A stretch of DNA of 64,000 nucleotides from Flavobacterium sp. Root186 (GCF_001428525.1 NZ_LMHW01000010.1:823853-887852), one strand, 5' to 3'. Shown: positions 9,607 to 19,069, numbered from the stretch's first letter. Numbers and translations are program-made. The notes: generated by a model from the letters alone, not told the origin.

Positions 9607-10704
9607 ATGACTAAAACAATTGCCAATAGCCGATTAATGTCTGTGGATATACTGCGAGGATTTGATCTTTTGATGATTATAGTGGCAGACCGATTTTTCT
9701 ATAATTTGAATACAGCGGCAAATACCAGTTTAACAAAAACGCTGGCTGACCAGTTTGAACATCCTGAATGGATTGGTTTTCATTTGTATGATGTTATAAT
9801 GCCGTTGTTCTTATTTGTTGTAGGCGTTGTTATTCCGTTTTCATTAGGAAAAAGAAGCAAAGAAACGTATTCAGATTTTAAATTATACAGACACATTTTA
9901 AAACGATTTGTAGTGCTGTTTATATTAGGATGGATCGTGCAGGGAAATCTTCTTGAATTGAATATTTCAAAGTTTCACATCTTTAGTAATACACTTCAGG
10001 CTATTGCCGTTGGATATTTATTTTCCTGTATTGCTTATTTGAATTTGTCACGAAAAGGAAGATATATCTTCTTTGTAGTTTGTCTCGTTCTGTATGCTCT
10101 TTTATTATCAATTCCGAGTTACTTTGGCCACAATTTCGAATTATTACCAGAAAAAAATCTTCCCATATTTATCGATCAGCAGGTTTTTGGACAGTTTTAC
10201 GATCAAACACAGTATTCCTGGCTTTTGACAGGTTTAGGATTTACAGCCACAACATTATCAGGATTGTTTGCAGGAGAATTGCTTTTATCTTCTCTTTCAA
10301 GAAAAAAAATAGCACTTTACCTTTTCCTAATCGGAGTAACTGCAATTATTCTTTCACTGATAATTGGCATCTGGCATCCTATCATTAAAAAAATATGGAC
10401 AAGTTCATTTGTAATTTTTTCATCAGGAATCAGCTTTGTTTTATTAGCTTTATTCTATTGGCTTGTCGACGTTCAGGGTTATACAAAATGGGTTTATCCG
10501 TTTCGGGTAATCGGTTTAAATGCAATCGCAGCTTATGTTGGCTCGCATGTTTTTAATTTCTCCTTGATCGCCAAACAGATTTTCTTTGGTTTTGAGCAAT
10601 TTACAGGAGCTTATTATGACGCCTTTTGCGATTTAGCCGGATTCGGAATTCTTTATTTCATACTTTGGTACATGCACAAAAACAAAACCTATATAAAAGT
10701 GTAA
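9607..10704 (+). CDS. HGSNAT-like membrane acyltransferase (DUF5009/YeiB-like)
   Basis: A polytopic membrane protein of 365 residues with about ten hydrophobic segments. The N-terminal motif RLMSVDILRGFDLLMI and the block GFHLYDVIMPLFLFVVG match the family of lysosomal heparan-alpha-glucosaminide N-acetyltransferase, which moves acetyl groups across a membrane onto glucosamine ends. An upstream in-frame TTG at 9556 falls in the stem of the terminator hairpin, so I take ATG 9607 as the start. In this PUL it may acetylate or deacylate amino-sugar residues in the periplasm. That role is inferred; only the family resemblance is visible. Confidence 0.7.
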   Translation: MTKTIANSRLMSVDILRGFDLLMIIVADRFFYNLNTAANTSLTKTLADQFEHPEWIGFHLYDVIMPLFLFVVGVVIPFSLGKRSKETYSDFKLYRHILKRFVVLFILGWIVQGNLLELNISKFHIFSNTLQAIAVGYLFSCIAYLNLSRKGRYIFFVVCLVLYALLLSIPSYFGHNFELLPEKNLPIFIDQQVFGQFYDQTQYSWLLTGLGFTATTLSGLFAGELLLSSLSRKKIALYLFLIGVTAIILSLIIGIWHPIIKKIWTSSFVIFSSGISFVLLALFYWLVDVQGYTKWVYPFRVIGLNAIAAYVGSHVFNFSLIAKQIFFGFEQFTGAYYDAFCDLAGFGILYFILWYMHKNKTYIKV

Positions 10705-10762
10705 TAAAACAAATTGTTACAAATAAAACGTTCAAACAAAAAATATCACTAAAATAAAAAAA

Positions 10763-12133
10763 ATGAAAAGTTTAAGATTTTTACTAATAGCATTTTTGCT
10801 ATTCAAAGTCTGCGACACATCGGCGCAGCTTATTAAAACCAAAGCACCAAAAAGAGACAAAGGACAAACAGATGTTTTACGTTTAGCAACACCGGCAATT
10901 CCGCATGTTCGTGTAGCAGTTATTGGTCTGGGAATGCGCGGTACAGGTGCCGTAGGGCGTATTCCGCATGTTCCCGGAGTAGAAATTGTAGCATTATGCG
11001 ATATGCTCGAAGAAAGAACAAAAGCTGCAAACGATACATTAGCCAAACTTGGAGCTCCAAAAGCGCAGGAATTTTTTGGAGAAGATGCCTGGAAAAAAGT
11101 AATAAAATTAGAAAATGTAGATTTGGTTTATATTGTTACCGACTGGAAACACCACGCTAATATTGCAGTGCAAGCCATGAAAGATGGAAAACACGTAGCC
11201 GTAGAAGTCCCGGGAGCTTTAACCATGAACGAAATCTGGGATATAATCGATACTTCAGAAAAAACACGTAAGCACTGCATGATGCTGGAAAACTGTGTGT
11301 ACGATTTCTTCGAATTGACAACATTAAACATGGCGCAGCAAGGTTTATTTGGCGAAATTCTTCACGCAGAAGGTTCTTATATTCACGGATTGCAGCCGTA
11401 TTGGGGAAATTACTGGAACAACTGGAGAATGGATTATAACCGTAAACACAGAGGTGATATTTACCCGACACACGGAATGGGTCCGGCTTGTTTAGCCCTA
11501 AATATTCATAGAGGAGATAAAATGAATTTTCTGGTTTCGATGGACACAAAAGCAGTTGGAAATCCTGCATTTATAAAAGAAAAAACAGGAGAAGTTGTAA
11601 CCGATTTTAGAAATGGAGACCACACCATGACGATGATTCGCACCGAAATGGGAAAAACAATTCAAATTCAGCATGATGTTACGAGTCCAAGACCTTACAG
11701 CAGAATGTACCAATTATCTGGAACAAAAGGTTTTGCTAATAAATATCCAGTTGAAGGTTATGCAATCGATGCAAAAGAAGCCGGAGCAGAAATTGCTAAA
11801 AACTATCAAAATCTTAATGCCGAAGAATATGTTTCTGAAGACGTAAAAAAGATTTTAATGGAAAAATATAAAAATCCAATCGTAAAAGATATCGAAGAGC
11901 TGGCTAAAAAAGTAGGAGGTCACGGAGGAATGGATTTTATTATGGATTACAGAATGTTTTATTGTTTACAAAAAGGACTTCCTTTAGATATGGATGTTTA
12001 CGATTTGGCCGAATGGTCTTGTTTGAGCCCGTTAACAGAAATTTCTTTAGACAACAATTCAGCACCGGTAGAAATCCCGGATTTTACCCGCGGAAGCTGG
12101 AAAAAATTAAACACAGTTGAGTTTTCAAAATAA
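10763..12133 (+). CDS. GH109-type Gfo/Idh/MocA protein, probable alpha-N-acetylgalactosaminidase
   Basis: A signal peptide (cleavage after about CDTSAQ) leads into an NAD-binding Rossmann domain with VAVIGLGMRGTGAVGRI at about 52-68, then the Gfo/Idh/MocA C-terminal domain. YWGNYWNNWRMDYN and the following HGMGPACLALNI are the blocks I associate with glycoside hydrolase family 109. GH109 enzymes use tightly bound NAD to hydrolyse alpha-GalNAc ends. Length (456) fits. It is the last gene of the PUL, 58 bp after the acyltransferase. Other exported Gfo/Idh/MocA proteins are a weaker alternative. Confidence 0.82.
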   Translation: MKSLRFLLIAFLLFKVCDTSAQLIKTKAPKRDKGQTDVLRLATPAIPHVRVAVIGLGMRGTGAVGRIPHVPGVEIVALCDMLEERTKAANDTLAKLGAPKAQEFFGEDAWKKVIKLENVDLVYIVTDWKHHANIAVQAMKDGKHVAVEVPGALTMNEIWDIIDTSEKTRKHCMMLENCVYDFFELTTLNMAQQGLFGEILHAEGSYIHGLQPYWGNYWNNWRMDYNRKHRGDIYPTHGMGPACLALNIHRGDKMNFLVSMDTKAVGNPAFIKEKTGEVVTDFRNGDHTMTMIRTEMGKTIQIQHDVTSPRPYSRMYQLSGTKGFANKYPVEGYAIDAKEAGAEIAKNYQNLNAEEYVSEDVKKILMEKYKNPIVKDIEELAKKVGGHGGMDFIMDYRMFYCLQKGLPLDMDVYDLAEWSCLSPLTEISLDNNSAPVEIPDFTRGSWKKLNTVEFSK

Positions 12134-12194
12134 ACTAAAATACTTTCTAATGAGCATTTAGTTTTTTATTGTTAATATTTGTTAGTTATCTACA

Positions 12195-12228
12195 ATGCCT
12201 GTAAATCTCGAATTTACAGGCATTTTTT
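12195..12228 (+). terminator. Terminator of the PUL operon
   Basis: ATGCCTGTAAAT (12195-12206) pairs with ATTTACAGGCAT (12212-12223), followed by six T. The stem core CCTGTAAA recurs in three other terminators of this window (24506, 28061, 54375). Confidence 0.85.
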
Positions 12229-12268
12229 GCATAAATGATTCAAAACCTTATTATTAGTCTGAAAATAT

Positions 12269-12286
12269 TTTAATCATTTGATTAAA
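12269..12286. promoter_or_regulatory. TetR operator upstream of its own gene
   Basis: TTTAATCATTTGATTAAA is an 8-2-8 palindrome lying 4 bp in front of the -33 element of the tetR promoter. The same palindrome with a different central pair (AA for TT) is at 12960-12977 in front of the efflux operon, which marks both as the operators of this TetR protein. Confidence 0.8.
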
Positions 12287-12290
12287 TCTA

Positions 12291-12320
12291 TTGTTTAATT
12301 CAAAAACATTTTTATCTTTG
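12291..12320 (+). promoter_or_regulatory. Promoter of the tetR gene
   Basis: TTG 12291-12293, 19-bp spacer, TATCTTTG 12313-12320, an exact match to the Bacteroidota TAnnTTTG -7 element. The transcript would start near 12326, so the in-frame TTG at 12291 cannot be the translation start. Confidence 0.7.
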
Positions 12321-12338
12321 CCAAATATTTACAACAAT

Positions 12339-12941
12339 ATGGCCTCAAAAAGCAAAGACGCAAGTACCGAAGAAAAGATAAAAGAAGCAGCACGAATAGT
12401 ATTTACCCAAAAGGGATATTCTGCTACGCGTACTCGTGATATTGCCGAAGAAGCAGGAATTAATCTGGCGCTTTTAAATTATTATTTCAGAAGTAAAGAA
12501 AAACTTTTTGAATTGGTAATGTCTGAGAAAGTGGCAAAATTATTTGGTGTAATTGCACCCATAGTTAATGGCGATACAACTTCGATAGAAGAAAAAGTAA
12601 CCTTGATAGCTGATAATTATATCACGATGCTGATTCAAAATCCAGGTTTGCCCTTATTTGTTTTAAGCGAAATAAGAAATAATCCCGAACATTTTGGGAA
12701 CAAAGTACAAGCCGGAAAATTATTGACCGAATCCATTTTTGTACAACAATTGAAAGAAAGAAAACCGGATATTAATCCGCTGCATTTTATTATCAATCTT
12801 TTATCAATGTGTATTTTCCCTTTTATAGCAAAACCGGTTTTAGAATCAGCCGGAGTTATGACACCAAGTCAAATGAATGATTTTGCAGAAGAAAGAAAAA
12901 AATTCATTGTACAATGGTTTAAAGCTATGATAAGCTCCTAG
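12339..12941 (+). CDS. TetR family regulator of the efflux operon
   Basis: A DNA-binding repressor of 200 residues. The N-terminal helix-turn-helix reads AARIVFTQKGYSATRTRDIAEEAGINLALLNYYFRSKEKLFE in the typical TetR arrangement, and the C-terminal domain is of the ligand-binding, dimer-forming kind. Start ATG 12339 follows a good promoter by 18 bases. The same palindrome is present upstream of this gene and of the tolC-like gene 65 bp downstream, so it probably represses both itself and the efflux genes until an inducing compound binds. The inducer is unknown. Confidence 0.9.
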   Translation: MASKSKDASTEEKIKEAARIVFTQKGYSATRTRDIAEEAGINLALLNYYFRSKEKLFELVMSEKVAKLFGVIAPIVNGDTTSIEEKVTLIADNYITMLIQNPGLPLFVLSEIRNNPEHFGNKVQAGKLLTESIFVQQLKERKPDINPLHFIINLLSMCIFPFIAKPVLESAGVMTPSQMNDFAEERKKFIVQWFKAMISS

Positions 12942-12959
12942 CTATTTTTTTGGACTAAA

Positions 12960-12977
12960 TTTAATCAAATGATTAAA
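12960..12977. promoter_or_regulatory. TetR operator upstream of the efflux operon
   Basis: TTTAATCAAATGATTAAA, an 8-2-8 palindrome with the same arms as the site at 12269-12286. It lies 30 bp before the tolC-like start codon, a position suited to repression. Confidence 0.8.
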
Positions 12978-13006
12978 ACGAATTATTAAATATTAAAAAA
13001 TTGAGT

Positions 13007-14272
13007 ATGAAAAGGTTATTTGTAGTTATACTGGTTTTTCTTCCCGTATTTCATTTTTATGCACAGCAAAATGACAAGTTATTACGACTTCAGGATTGTT
13101 ATGTATTAGTAGAAGAAAATTATCCGTTATCTAAAAAACGAGATTTAATTGCCAAAAGCGGTGAATTCACGATTGATAATATTGCCAAAGGCTATTATCC
13201 TAAATTCGACATTTTTGGTCAGGCAACGTATCAATCTGATGTTACAAAAATGCCAATTAGTCTTCCGGGCGTTGAGGTTCCCATTTTAAATAAAGATCAG
13301 TATCGCGCTTACGCAGAAGTGAATCAGCTGCTTTATGACGGAGGAAATTTGAAACAGCAGAAAGAAATTGTAGAAAAACAAACCAAAGTTTCAGAGCAGC
13401 AGCTTCAGGTTGATTTATATGCTGTAAAACAAAAAGTAACCGAACTTTATTTTGGAATTTTAGTTTTTGACGAACAGCTGCATCAAAATAATTTACTCAA
13501 AAACGATATCAATATCGGAATCAAAACGGTTCAGGCACAGTTGAATAACGGAACAGCCTACAGAAGCAGTTTAGATTTACTTAAGGCAGAATATCTAAAA
13601 GCCGATCAAACCGCAATTGGCATTCGAAATTACAAAAAAGCCTATTTAGATATGCTGGGGCTTTTTATCAACTTAGAATTATCCGTAGACACAAAATTAG
13701 AAACTCCGGATATTATTGTAAATTCAATTGAAATTAATCGCCCTGAATTACAGCTCTTTAAATATAGAAATGAAAGTCTGGAACTGAGTAAAAAAACAGT
13801 TGATATTGCCAATTTACCAAAGTTCAATTTCTTCTTGCAGGGCGGTTACGGAAATCCGGGACTTAATATGCTGGAGGTTGGCTGGAAATCCTATTACATT
13901 GGCGGAGTAAGGCTAAACTGGTCTTTAACGGGACTTTATACAGATAAAAAACAAAAACAGATTATCGACATTAATAAACAGCAGCTCGAAGTCGACAAAG
14001 AAGTTTTTCTTTTTAATACCAATCAATCCATAAAACAGCAAAGTGCAGAAATAACAAAACTCGAAGAATATCTGGTTTCTGATAATGAAATTATAACACT
14101 TAGAAACAATGTTAAAAAAGCTGCTTTGGCACAATTAGACAATGGCGTAATTGATTCCAGCGATTATCTGCGGGAAGTAAATGAAGAAAACGCCGCAACG
14201 CAAAACAAAATTATACATGAAACAGATTTGCTTTTGGCAAAATACAGACAAAAATTAATAACCGGTAATTAA
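13007..14272 (+). CDS. TolC-like outer-membrane efflux protein
   Basis: The outer-membrane channel of a tripartite pump. It has 421 residues with a signal peptide (cut after about HFYAQ). Two helical OEP repeats contain long coiled-coil stretches, and LQDCYVLVEENYPL is the family's first motif near the mature N-terminus. An in-frame TTG six bases upstream is less likely than ATG 13007. It is the first gene of the efflux operon, 7 bp before the adaptor gene, with a TetR operator just upstream. Confidence 0.88.
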   Translation: MKRLFVVILVFLPVFHFYAQQNDKLLRLQDCYVLVEENYPLSKKRDLIAKSGEFTIDNIAKGYYPKFDIFGQATYQSDVTKMPISLPGVEVPILNKDQYRAYAEVNQLLYDGGNLKQQKEIVEKQTKVSEQQLQVDLYAVKQKVTELYFGILVFDEQLHQNNLLKNDINIGIKTVQAQLNNGTAYRSSLDLLKAEYLKADQTAIGIRNYKKAYLDMLGLFINLELSVDTKLETPDIIVNSIEINRPELQLFKYRNESLELSKKTVDIANLPKFNFFLQGGYGNPGLNMLEVGWKSYYIGGVRLNWSLTGLYTDKKQKQIIDINKQQLEVDKEVFLFNTNQSIKQQSAEITKLEEYLVSDNEIITLRNNVKKAALAQLDNGVIDSSDYLREVNEENAATQNKIIHETDLLLAKYRQKLITGN

Positions 14273-14279
14273 GCATAAG

Positions 14280-15179
14280 ATGAAAAAAATAGCATTTATA
14301 CTAATAGCAGCAATAGCAATATCATGTTCTGATAATAAAAACGAATTTGATGCAACAGGAACTTTTGAAGCCGTAGAAACCATTATTCCGGCAGAAGCGG
14401 GCGGTATAATCAAAGAATTAAATGTTGAAGAAGGTAATCTTTTGAAAGAAAATCAAGTTGTAGGTTTTATAGATACGATACAGCTTTCGCTAAAAAGAGA
14501 TCAGCTTTTGGCACAAATTAAGGCAACGCAGAGTAAAAAACCCGATATCAATTCGCAGTTAGATGTTTACAGAGAAGAACTAAAACAGGCAAAATTAGAT
14601 CAGCAGCGCATGCAGAATCTGGTTAAAGCCGATGCCGCAACTAGAAAACAACTCGATGATGCCACAACAAAAGTTTCAGTTATTCAAAAACAAATTACTG
14701 CCTTACAAACACAGCTTAATATTAGTACAGCAGGAATTGACGATGAAACCCAAACTTTAAAAGTTCAGATAAGTCAAATTCAAGATCAGCTGGCTAAATC
14801 AAAAATTGTAAATAAAACGAACGGAACAGTTTTGACAAAATATGCTGAGGTAGGAGAGATGGCGACAATTGGTAAACCGCTTTATAAAATTGCCGATTTA
14901 TCAACAATAAATTTAAGAGTTTACATTACCGGAGATCAATTACCAAGTATAAAATTAAACGACAATGTAAAAGTTTTTGTAGATGCCACAAACAAAACCT
15001 ACAAAGAATACAGCGGTGTTGTAGAATGGATTAGCGATAAAGCGGAGTTTACGCCAAAAACAATTCAAACAAAAGACGAACGCGCCAATTTGGTTTATGC
15101 AGTAAAAGTCAGAGTTAAAAATGATGGTTATTTGAAAATCGGAATGTATGGCGAAATCAAACTCAAACTTTCAAAATAA
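14280..15179 (+). CDS. HlyD-family periplasmic adaptor lipoprotein
   Basis: The membrane-fusion protein that links the inner-membrane ABC pump to the TolC-like channel. A lipoprotein signal with Cys16 (AIAISC) is followed by a biotinyl-lipoyl half-motif (PAEAGGIIKELNVEEGNLLK), a coiled-coil hairpin at about 75-170 rich in Gln and Lys, the second lipoyl half (GTVLTKYAEVGEMATIGKPL) and a beta-barrel domain. It has 299 residues, similar to E. coli YbhG. Its stop overlaps the next start by one base (TAATG), which suggests coupled translation. Confidence 0.88.
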   Translation: MKKIAFILIAAIAISCSDNKNEFDATGTFEAVETIIPAEAGGIIKELNVEEGNLLKENQVVGFIDTIQLSLKRDQLLAQIKATQSKKPDINSQLDVYREELKQAKLDQQRMQNLVKADAATRKQLDDATTKVSVIQKQITALQTQLNISTAGIDDETQTLKVQISQIQDQLAKSKIVNKTNGTVLTKYAEVGEMATIGKPLYKIADLSTINLRVYITGDQLPSIKLNDNVKVFVDATNKTYKEYSGVVEWISDKAEFTPKTIQTKDERANLVYAVKVRVKNDGYLKIGMYGEIKLKLSK

Positions 15180-16087
15180 TGGAATCGGTTGTTGTAAAAA
15201 ATATTACCAAAACCTACGGAAAGGAAAAAAAGGTTGCCGTAAATGATGTTTCATTTTCGGTAAATAAAGGCGAGCTTTTTGGATTAATCGGTCCGGACGG
15301 TGCAGGAAAAACCAGTATTTTCAGAATCCTGACTACACTTTTATTAGCAGATAATGGATCAGCTTCTATTGACGGATTGGATGTGGTAAAAGATTTTAAA
15401 TCCATTAGAAATACAATTGGTTATATGCCGGGGAAATTCTCTTTGTATCAGGATTTAACGGTTGAAGAAAACCTGAATTTTTTCGCCACATTATTCGGAA
15501 CTACAATTGAGGAAAATTACAATTTGATCAAAGATATTTATGTTCAGATCGAACCTTTTAAAACCCGAAGAGCAGGAAAATTATCCGGCGGAATGAAACA
15601 GAAACTGGCTTTGTGTTGTGCTTTAATTCATAAACCAAATGTTTTGTTTCTGGATGAACCTACAACCGGAGTTGATCCTGTATCAAGAAAGGAATTTTGG
15701 GAAATGCTCCAAAAACTGAAAAAGCAGGATATTACCATTATTGTTTCGACACCTTATATGGATGAAGCCAATCTTTGTGATCGTATTGCATTAATTCAGG
15801 ACGGAAAAATTCTTTCAATTGACAGTCCGAAAAATATAATCCAAAATTATCCGGATGCACTTTTTGCCGTAAAAGCAGAAAATATGTATTCACTTTTGAA
15901 AGCTTTAGTGTTATATCCAAATCGGTTAATGAGTTATGCTTTTGGAGAATTTGCTCATTTTTCTTTTAAAGAAAACCCAAACAAAGCAGAGTTATTAGCG
16001 TTTTTGGAAACAAAAGGAATTAAAAATATAGAGATAAAAGAAGCAGCCGTAACGATAGAAGACAGTTTTATAAAACTCTTAAGTTAA
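15179..16087 (+). CDS. ABC transporter ATPase, first of a split YbhF-like pair
   Basis: An ATP-binding subunit of 302 residues. Walker A GPDGAGKT at 38-45, signature LSGGMKQK, Walker B LFLDEPTTGVD, then a C-terminal extension of about 80 residues. It corresponds to the N-terminal half of the fused E. coli YbhF ATPase; here the two halves are separate genes 11 bp apart. It probably drives export of lipophilic drugs or cationic compounds through the two ABC-2 permeases downstream. Confidence 0.9.
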   Translation: MESVVVKNITKTYGKEKKVAVNDVSFSVNKGELFGLIGPDGAGKTSIFRILTTLLLADNGSASIDGLDVVKDFKSIRNTIGYMPGKFSLYQDLTVEENLNFFATLFGTTIEENYNLIKDIYVQIEPFKTRRAGKLSGGMKQKLALCCALIHKPNVLFLDEPTTGVDPVSRKEFWEMLQKLKKQDITIIVSTPYMDEANLCDRIALIQDGKILSIDSPKNIIQNYPDALFAVKAENMYSLLKALVLYPNRLMSYAFGEFAHFSFKENPNKAELLAFLETKGIKNIEIKEAAVTIEDSFIKLLS

Positions 16088-16098
16088 AACCAATTTTT

Positions 16099-16839
16099 AT
16101 GAACGAGAAAGTAATTTCGTGCAAAGCATTAACCAAAAGATTTGGAGATTTTACTGCCGTAGATTCCATCACCTTTGAGGTGGAAAAAGGAGAGATTTTT
16201 GGATTTCTCGGTGCAAACGGTGCTGGTAAAACAACAGCTATGAGAATGCTTTGCGGTTTATCGAACCCAACATCCGGCGAAGCAAAAATTGCAGGTTTTG
16301 ATATTTATAAAGAAACCGAGAAAATAAAGAAAAGTATAGGATATATGAGTCAGAAATTCTCGTTGTACGATGATTTGACGGTTCGGGAAAACATTACCTT
16401 TTTTGCCGGAATTTATGGTTTGAGCGATAAAGCAATCAAAGAAAACAGCGCAGCGCTTTTAAAACAATTAGGAATGGAAGATCAGGCAGACAAGCGAGTA
16501 AGTTCACTTCCGTTAGGATGGAAACAAAAACTGGCTTTTTCAACCGCTATTATCCATAAACCTGAAATTGTATTTCTGGATGAACCCACAGGCGGCGTTG
16601 ATCCTGTAACACGCAGACAATTTTGGGATTTAATCTACGAAGCATCCGGAAACGGAATTACCATTTTTGTAACCACGCATTATATGGACGAAGCCGAATA
16701 TTGTAACCGGGTTTCTATAATGGTAGATGGAAAAGTAGAGGCGCTCGATACGCCGACAAATCTAAAAAAACAATTTAGCGTAACCACAATGGATGAGGTA
16801 TTTTATCATCTTGCCAGAGAAGCCAAACGCGGAGAATAA
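16099..16839 (+). CDS. ABC transporter ATPase, second of a split YbhF-like pair
   Basis: A 246-residue ATPase. Walker A GANGAGKT at 38-45 and Walker B IVFLDEPTGGVD are intact, but the signature motif reads LPLGWKQK in place of LSGGQ. That degenerate form is, from memory, also found in the C-terminal half of YbhF-type ATPases, so it is a family trait and not damage. It presumably pairs with the preceding ATPase as a heterodimer with one canonical site. Confidence 0.9.
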   Translation: MNEKVISCKALTKRFGDFTAVDSITFEVEKGEIFGFLGANGAGKTTAMRMLCGLSNPTSGEAKIAGFDIYKETEKIKKSIGYMSQKFSLYDDLTVRENITFFAGIYGLSDKAIKENSAALLKQLGMEDQADKRVSSLPLGWKQKLAFSTAIIHKPEIVFLDEPTGGVDPVTRRQFWDLIYEASGNGITIFVTTHYMDEAEYCNRVSIMVDGKVEALDTPTNLKKQFSVTTMDEVFYHLAREAKRGE

Positions 16840-16847
16840 TTTATACT

Positions 16848-17954
16848 ATGAAACAGTTTCTAACATTCGTAAAAAAAGAATTTTTGCACGTACTGCGTGA
16901 CAAGAAAACACTGCTGATTCTCTTTGGAATGCCGGTGGTGCAGATTCTTATTTTTGGTTTTGCTTTAACAAATGAAGTAAAAAACTCCCAAATAGTTGTG
17001 GTTGATTATGCCAAAGATATTGCCTCACAAGAAATTATTACCAAAATTGAAGCAAGCCGTTATTTTGAAATTAGAAAAAGCCTTGCCGGAAGCAAAGAAC
17101 TGGAAGCCGCATTTAGAACCGGCGAAATAAAAATGGCCGTTATATTTCCTGAAGGGTTTAATAATCAGCTTTTGCATCAAAATAAAGCACAGATTCAGGT
17201 TTTGGCAGATGCCTCAGACCCCAATAATGCGACAACATTAACCAATTATGTGACGTCGATTATAAACGATTATCAGGCCCAATTGAATCAGGAAAATACG
17301 GTGCCTTTGCAGATAAAACCTGAAGTAAAAATGTTATACAATCCGCAGTTAAAAGGAGCGCCAAACTTTGTTCCCGGCGTTATGGCTCTGGTTTTAATGC
17401 TGGTCTGCGTAATGATGACGGCTATTGCTATTGTAAAAGAAAAAGAAACCGGAACCATGGAAATTCTTTTGGTTTCACCGTTTAAACCTTTAATGGTCAT
17501 ACTCTCAAAAGCAGTTCCGTATCTTTTACTTTCGATGGTAAATGTAATTTCCATTTTATTATTGAGCGTATTTGTTCTCGATTTACCAATTGAAGGAAAC
17601 ATACTTTTACTTTTTGCAGAAAGCACTTTGTTTATTATAACCTGTTTGACTTTAGGAATATTTATTTCGGTTAAGACAGATTCGCAGCAAACCGCTATGT
17701 TGATTTCATTACTCGGAATGCTTTTGCCAACATTACTTTTCAGCGGATTTATGTTTCCTATCGAAAATATGCCTCTGCCTCTGCAATGGTTTTCAAATGT
17801 TGTGCCTTCAAAATGGTACTATATTATTGTAAAAGGAATTATGATAAAAGGATTAGGATTCTCCTATGTATGGAAAGAAACCTTAATTCTGTTAGGAATC
17901 ACTATTTTCTTATTGATCATAAGCCTTAAAAGCTTTAAAATACGTTTGTCATGA
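16848..17954 (+). CDS. ABC-2 type permease (YbhS-like)
   Basis: Inner-membrane permease of 368 residues. One transmembrane segment lies near the N-terminus (LLILFGMPVVQILIFGFA), then a periplasmic domain of about 130 residues, then five C-terminal transmembrane segments, the standard ABC-2 layout. IVKEKETGTMEILLVSP is the typical motif after the second segment. It overlaps the next permease gene by 4 bp (ATGA). Confidence 0.9.
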   Translation: MKQFLTFVKKEFLHVLRDKKTLLILFGMPVVQILIFGFALTNEVKNSQIVVVDYAKDIASQEIITKIEASRYFEIRKSLAGSKELEAAFRTGEIKMAVIFPEGFNNQLLHQNKAQIQVLADASDPNNATTLTNYVTSIINDYQAQLNQENTVPLQIKPEVKMLYNPQLKGAPNFVPGVMALVLMLVCVMMTAIAIVKEKETGTMEILLVSPFKPLMVILSKAVPYLLLSMVNVISILLLSVFVLDLPIEGNILLLFAESTLFIITCLTLGIFISVKTDSQQTAMLISLLGMLLPTLLFSGFMFPIENMPLPLQWFSNVVPSKWYYIIVKGIMIKGLGFSYVWKETLILLGITIFLLIISLKSFKIRLS

Positions 17955-19069
17955 GAATCATCAAATTTTTACTCATCAAAGAGTTCAAACAAATATTTCG
18001 TAATCGCGCCATTTTAGCCGTGATAATGGTAATGCCGGTTATGCAGCTTATCATTTTACCGCTTGCCGCAAATTATGAAATTAAAAATATTAATCTGGCC
18101 GTCGTTGATAACGATCGATCTGATTATTCAAGAGATTTAATTAATCAGGTTGTAGCTTCGGGCTATTTCAAATTAAGAACTTACAACGATTCTTATAAAC
18201 AGGCTTTTACACAATTAGAAGAAGACAATGCCGATTTAATTCTGGAAATTCCACACGGATTCGAGCAAGATCTTATTAAAGAAAATAAACAGCAGCTTTT
18301 TATTGGCGTAAATGCCATTAACGGAACAAAAGCCGGATTAGGAGCAGGTTATATCAGTGATATTATAAGAGAATACAATAATGGCTTGCGAAAAAAACTA
18401 AATGTTCCGACAAGTTTTAATGCTATTCCGGTAATAGAAATTACATCATCAAACTGGTACAATCCACATTTGAATTACCAATTGTATATGGTTCCGGGAA
18501 TTCTGGCTATTTTGGTTACGCTTGTTGGTGGTTTTCTTTCGGCATTAAATATTGTAAAAGAAAAAGAGGCCGGAACAATTGAGCAGATTAATGTTTCTCC
18601 GGTCAAAAAATATCATTTTATTTTAGGAAAATTAATTCCGTTCTGGATTCTTGGCAATGTCGTTTTTACATTAGGATTATTGGTTGGCTGGATTTTTTAC
18701 GGAATAATTCCGCTGGGGAATATTCTTGTTTTATACGCTTTTATAGCGGTTTATTTACTGGCCATTTTAGGTTTCGGATTACTGGTTTCCACCATATGCG
18801 ATACACAGCAGCAGGCAATGCTTATCATGTTCTTTTTTGTCATGATTTTTGTTTTAATGGGCGGTTTGTTTACGCCAATAGACAGTATGCCGGACTGGGC
18901 AAAAACCGTTTCAAAATTCAATCCGATAAGTTATTTTATTGATGTAATGAGAATGGTTGTTATAAAGGGAAGCGGTTTTAAAGATGTTCAAAAACATATT
19001 ATAATTATGGTAGGTTTTGCCATTGTTTTGAATATTGCCGCCGTTTTAAATTATAGAAAAACTTCTTAA
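17951..19069 (+). CDS. ABC-2 type permease (YbhR-like)
   Basis: The second permease half, 372 residues, with the same layout as the preceding gene: N-terminal segment (AVIMVMPVMQLIILPLAANY), a large periplasmic domain, VKEKEAGTIEQINVSP and five further segments. Together with the TolC, HlyD and ATPase genes it completes a tripartite ABC efflux pump. It is the last gene of the operon; the convergent MocR gene ends 17 bp downstream and I see no strong terminator between them. Confidence 0.9.
   Translation: MRIIKFLLIKEFKQIFRNRAILAVIMVMPVMQLIILPLAANYEIKNINLAVVDNDRSDYSRDLINQVVASGYFKLRTYNDSYKQAFTQLEEDNADLILEIPHGFEQDLIKENKQQLFIGVNAINGTKAGLGAGYISDIIREYNNGLRKKLNVPTSFNAIPVIEITSSNWYNPHLNYQLYMVPGILAILVTLVGGFLSALNIVKEKEAGTIEQINVSPVKKYHFILGKLIPFWILGNVVFTLGLLVGWIFYGIIPLGNILVLYAFIAVYLLAILGFGLLVSTICDTQQQAMLIMFFFVMIFVLMGGLFTPIDSMPDWAKTVSKFNPISYFIDVMRMVVIKGSGFKDVQKHIIIMVGFAIVLNIAAVLNYRKTS

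Noticed and set aside
12291..12338. TTG start for the TetR gene
   Set aside because: This TTG is the -33 element of an exact promoter, so it lies upstream of the transcript start.
16099..16839. Second ABC ATPase as a damaged gene because of LPLGW in the signature
   Set aside because: The same degenerate motif is, from memory, normal in the C-terminal half of YbhF-type ATPases, and the rest of the protein is intact.
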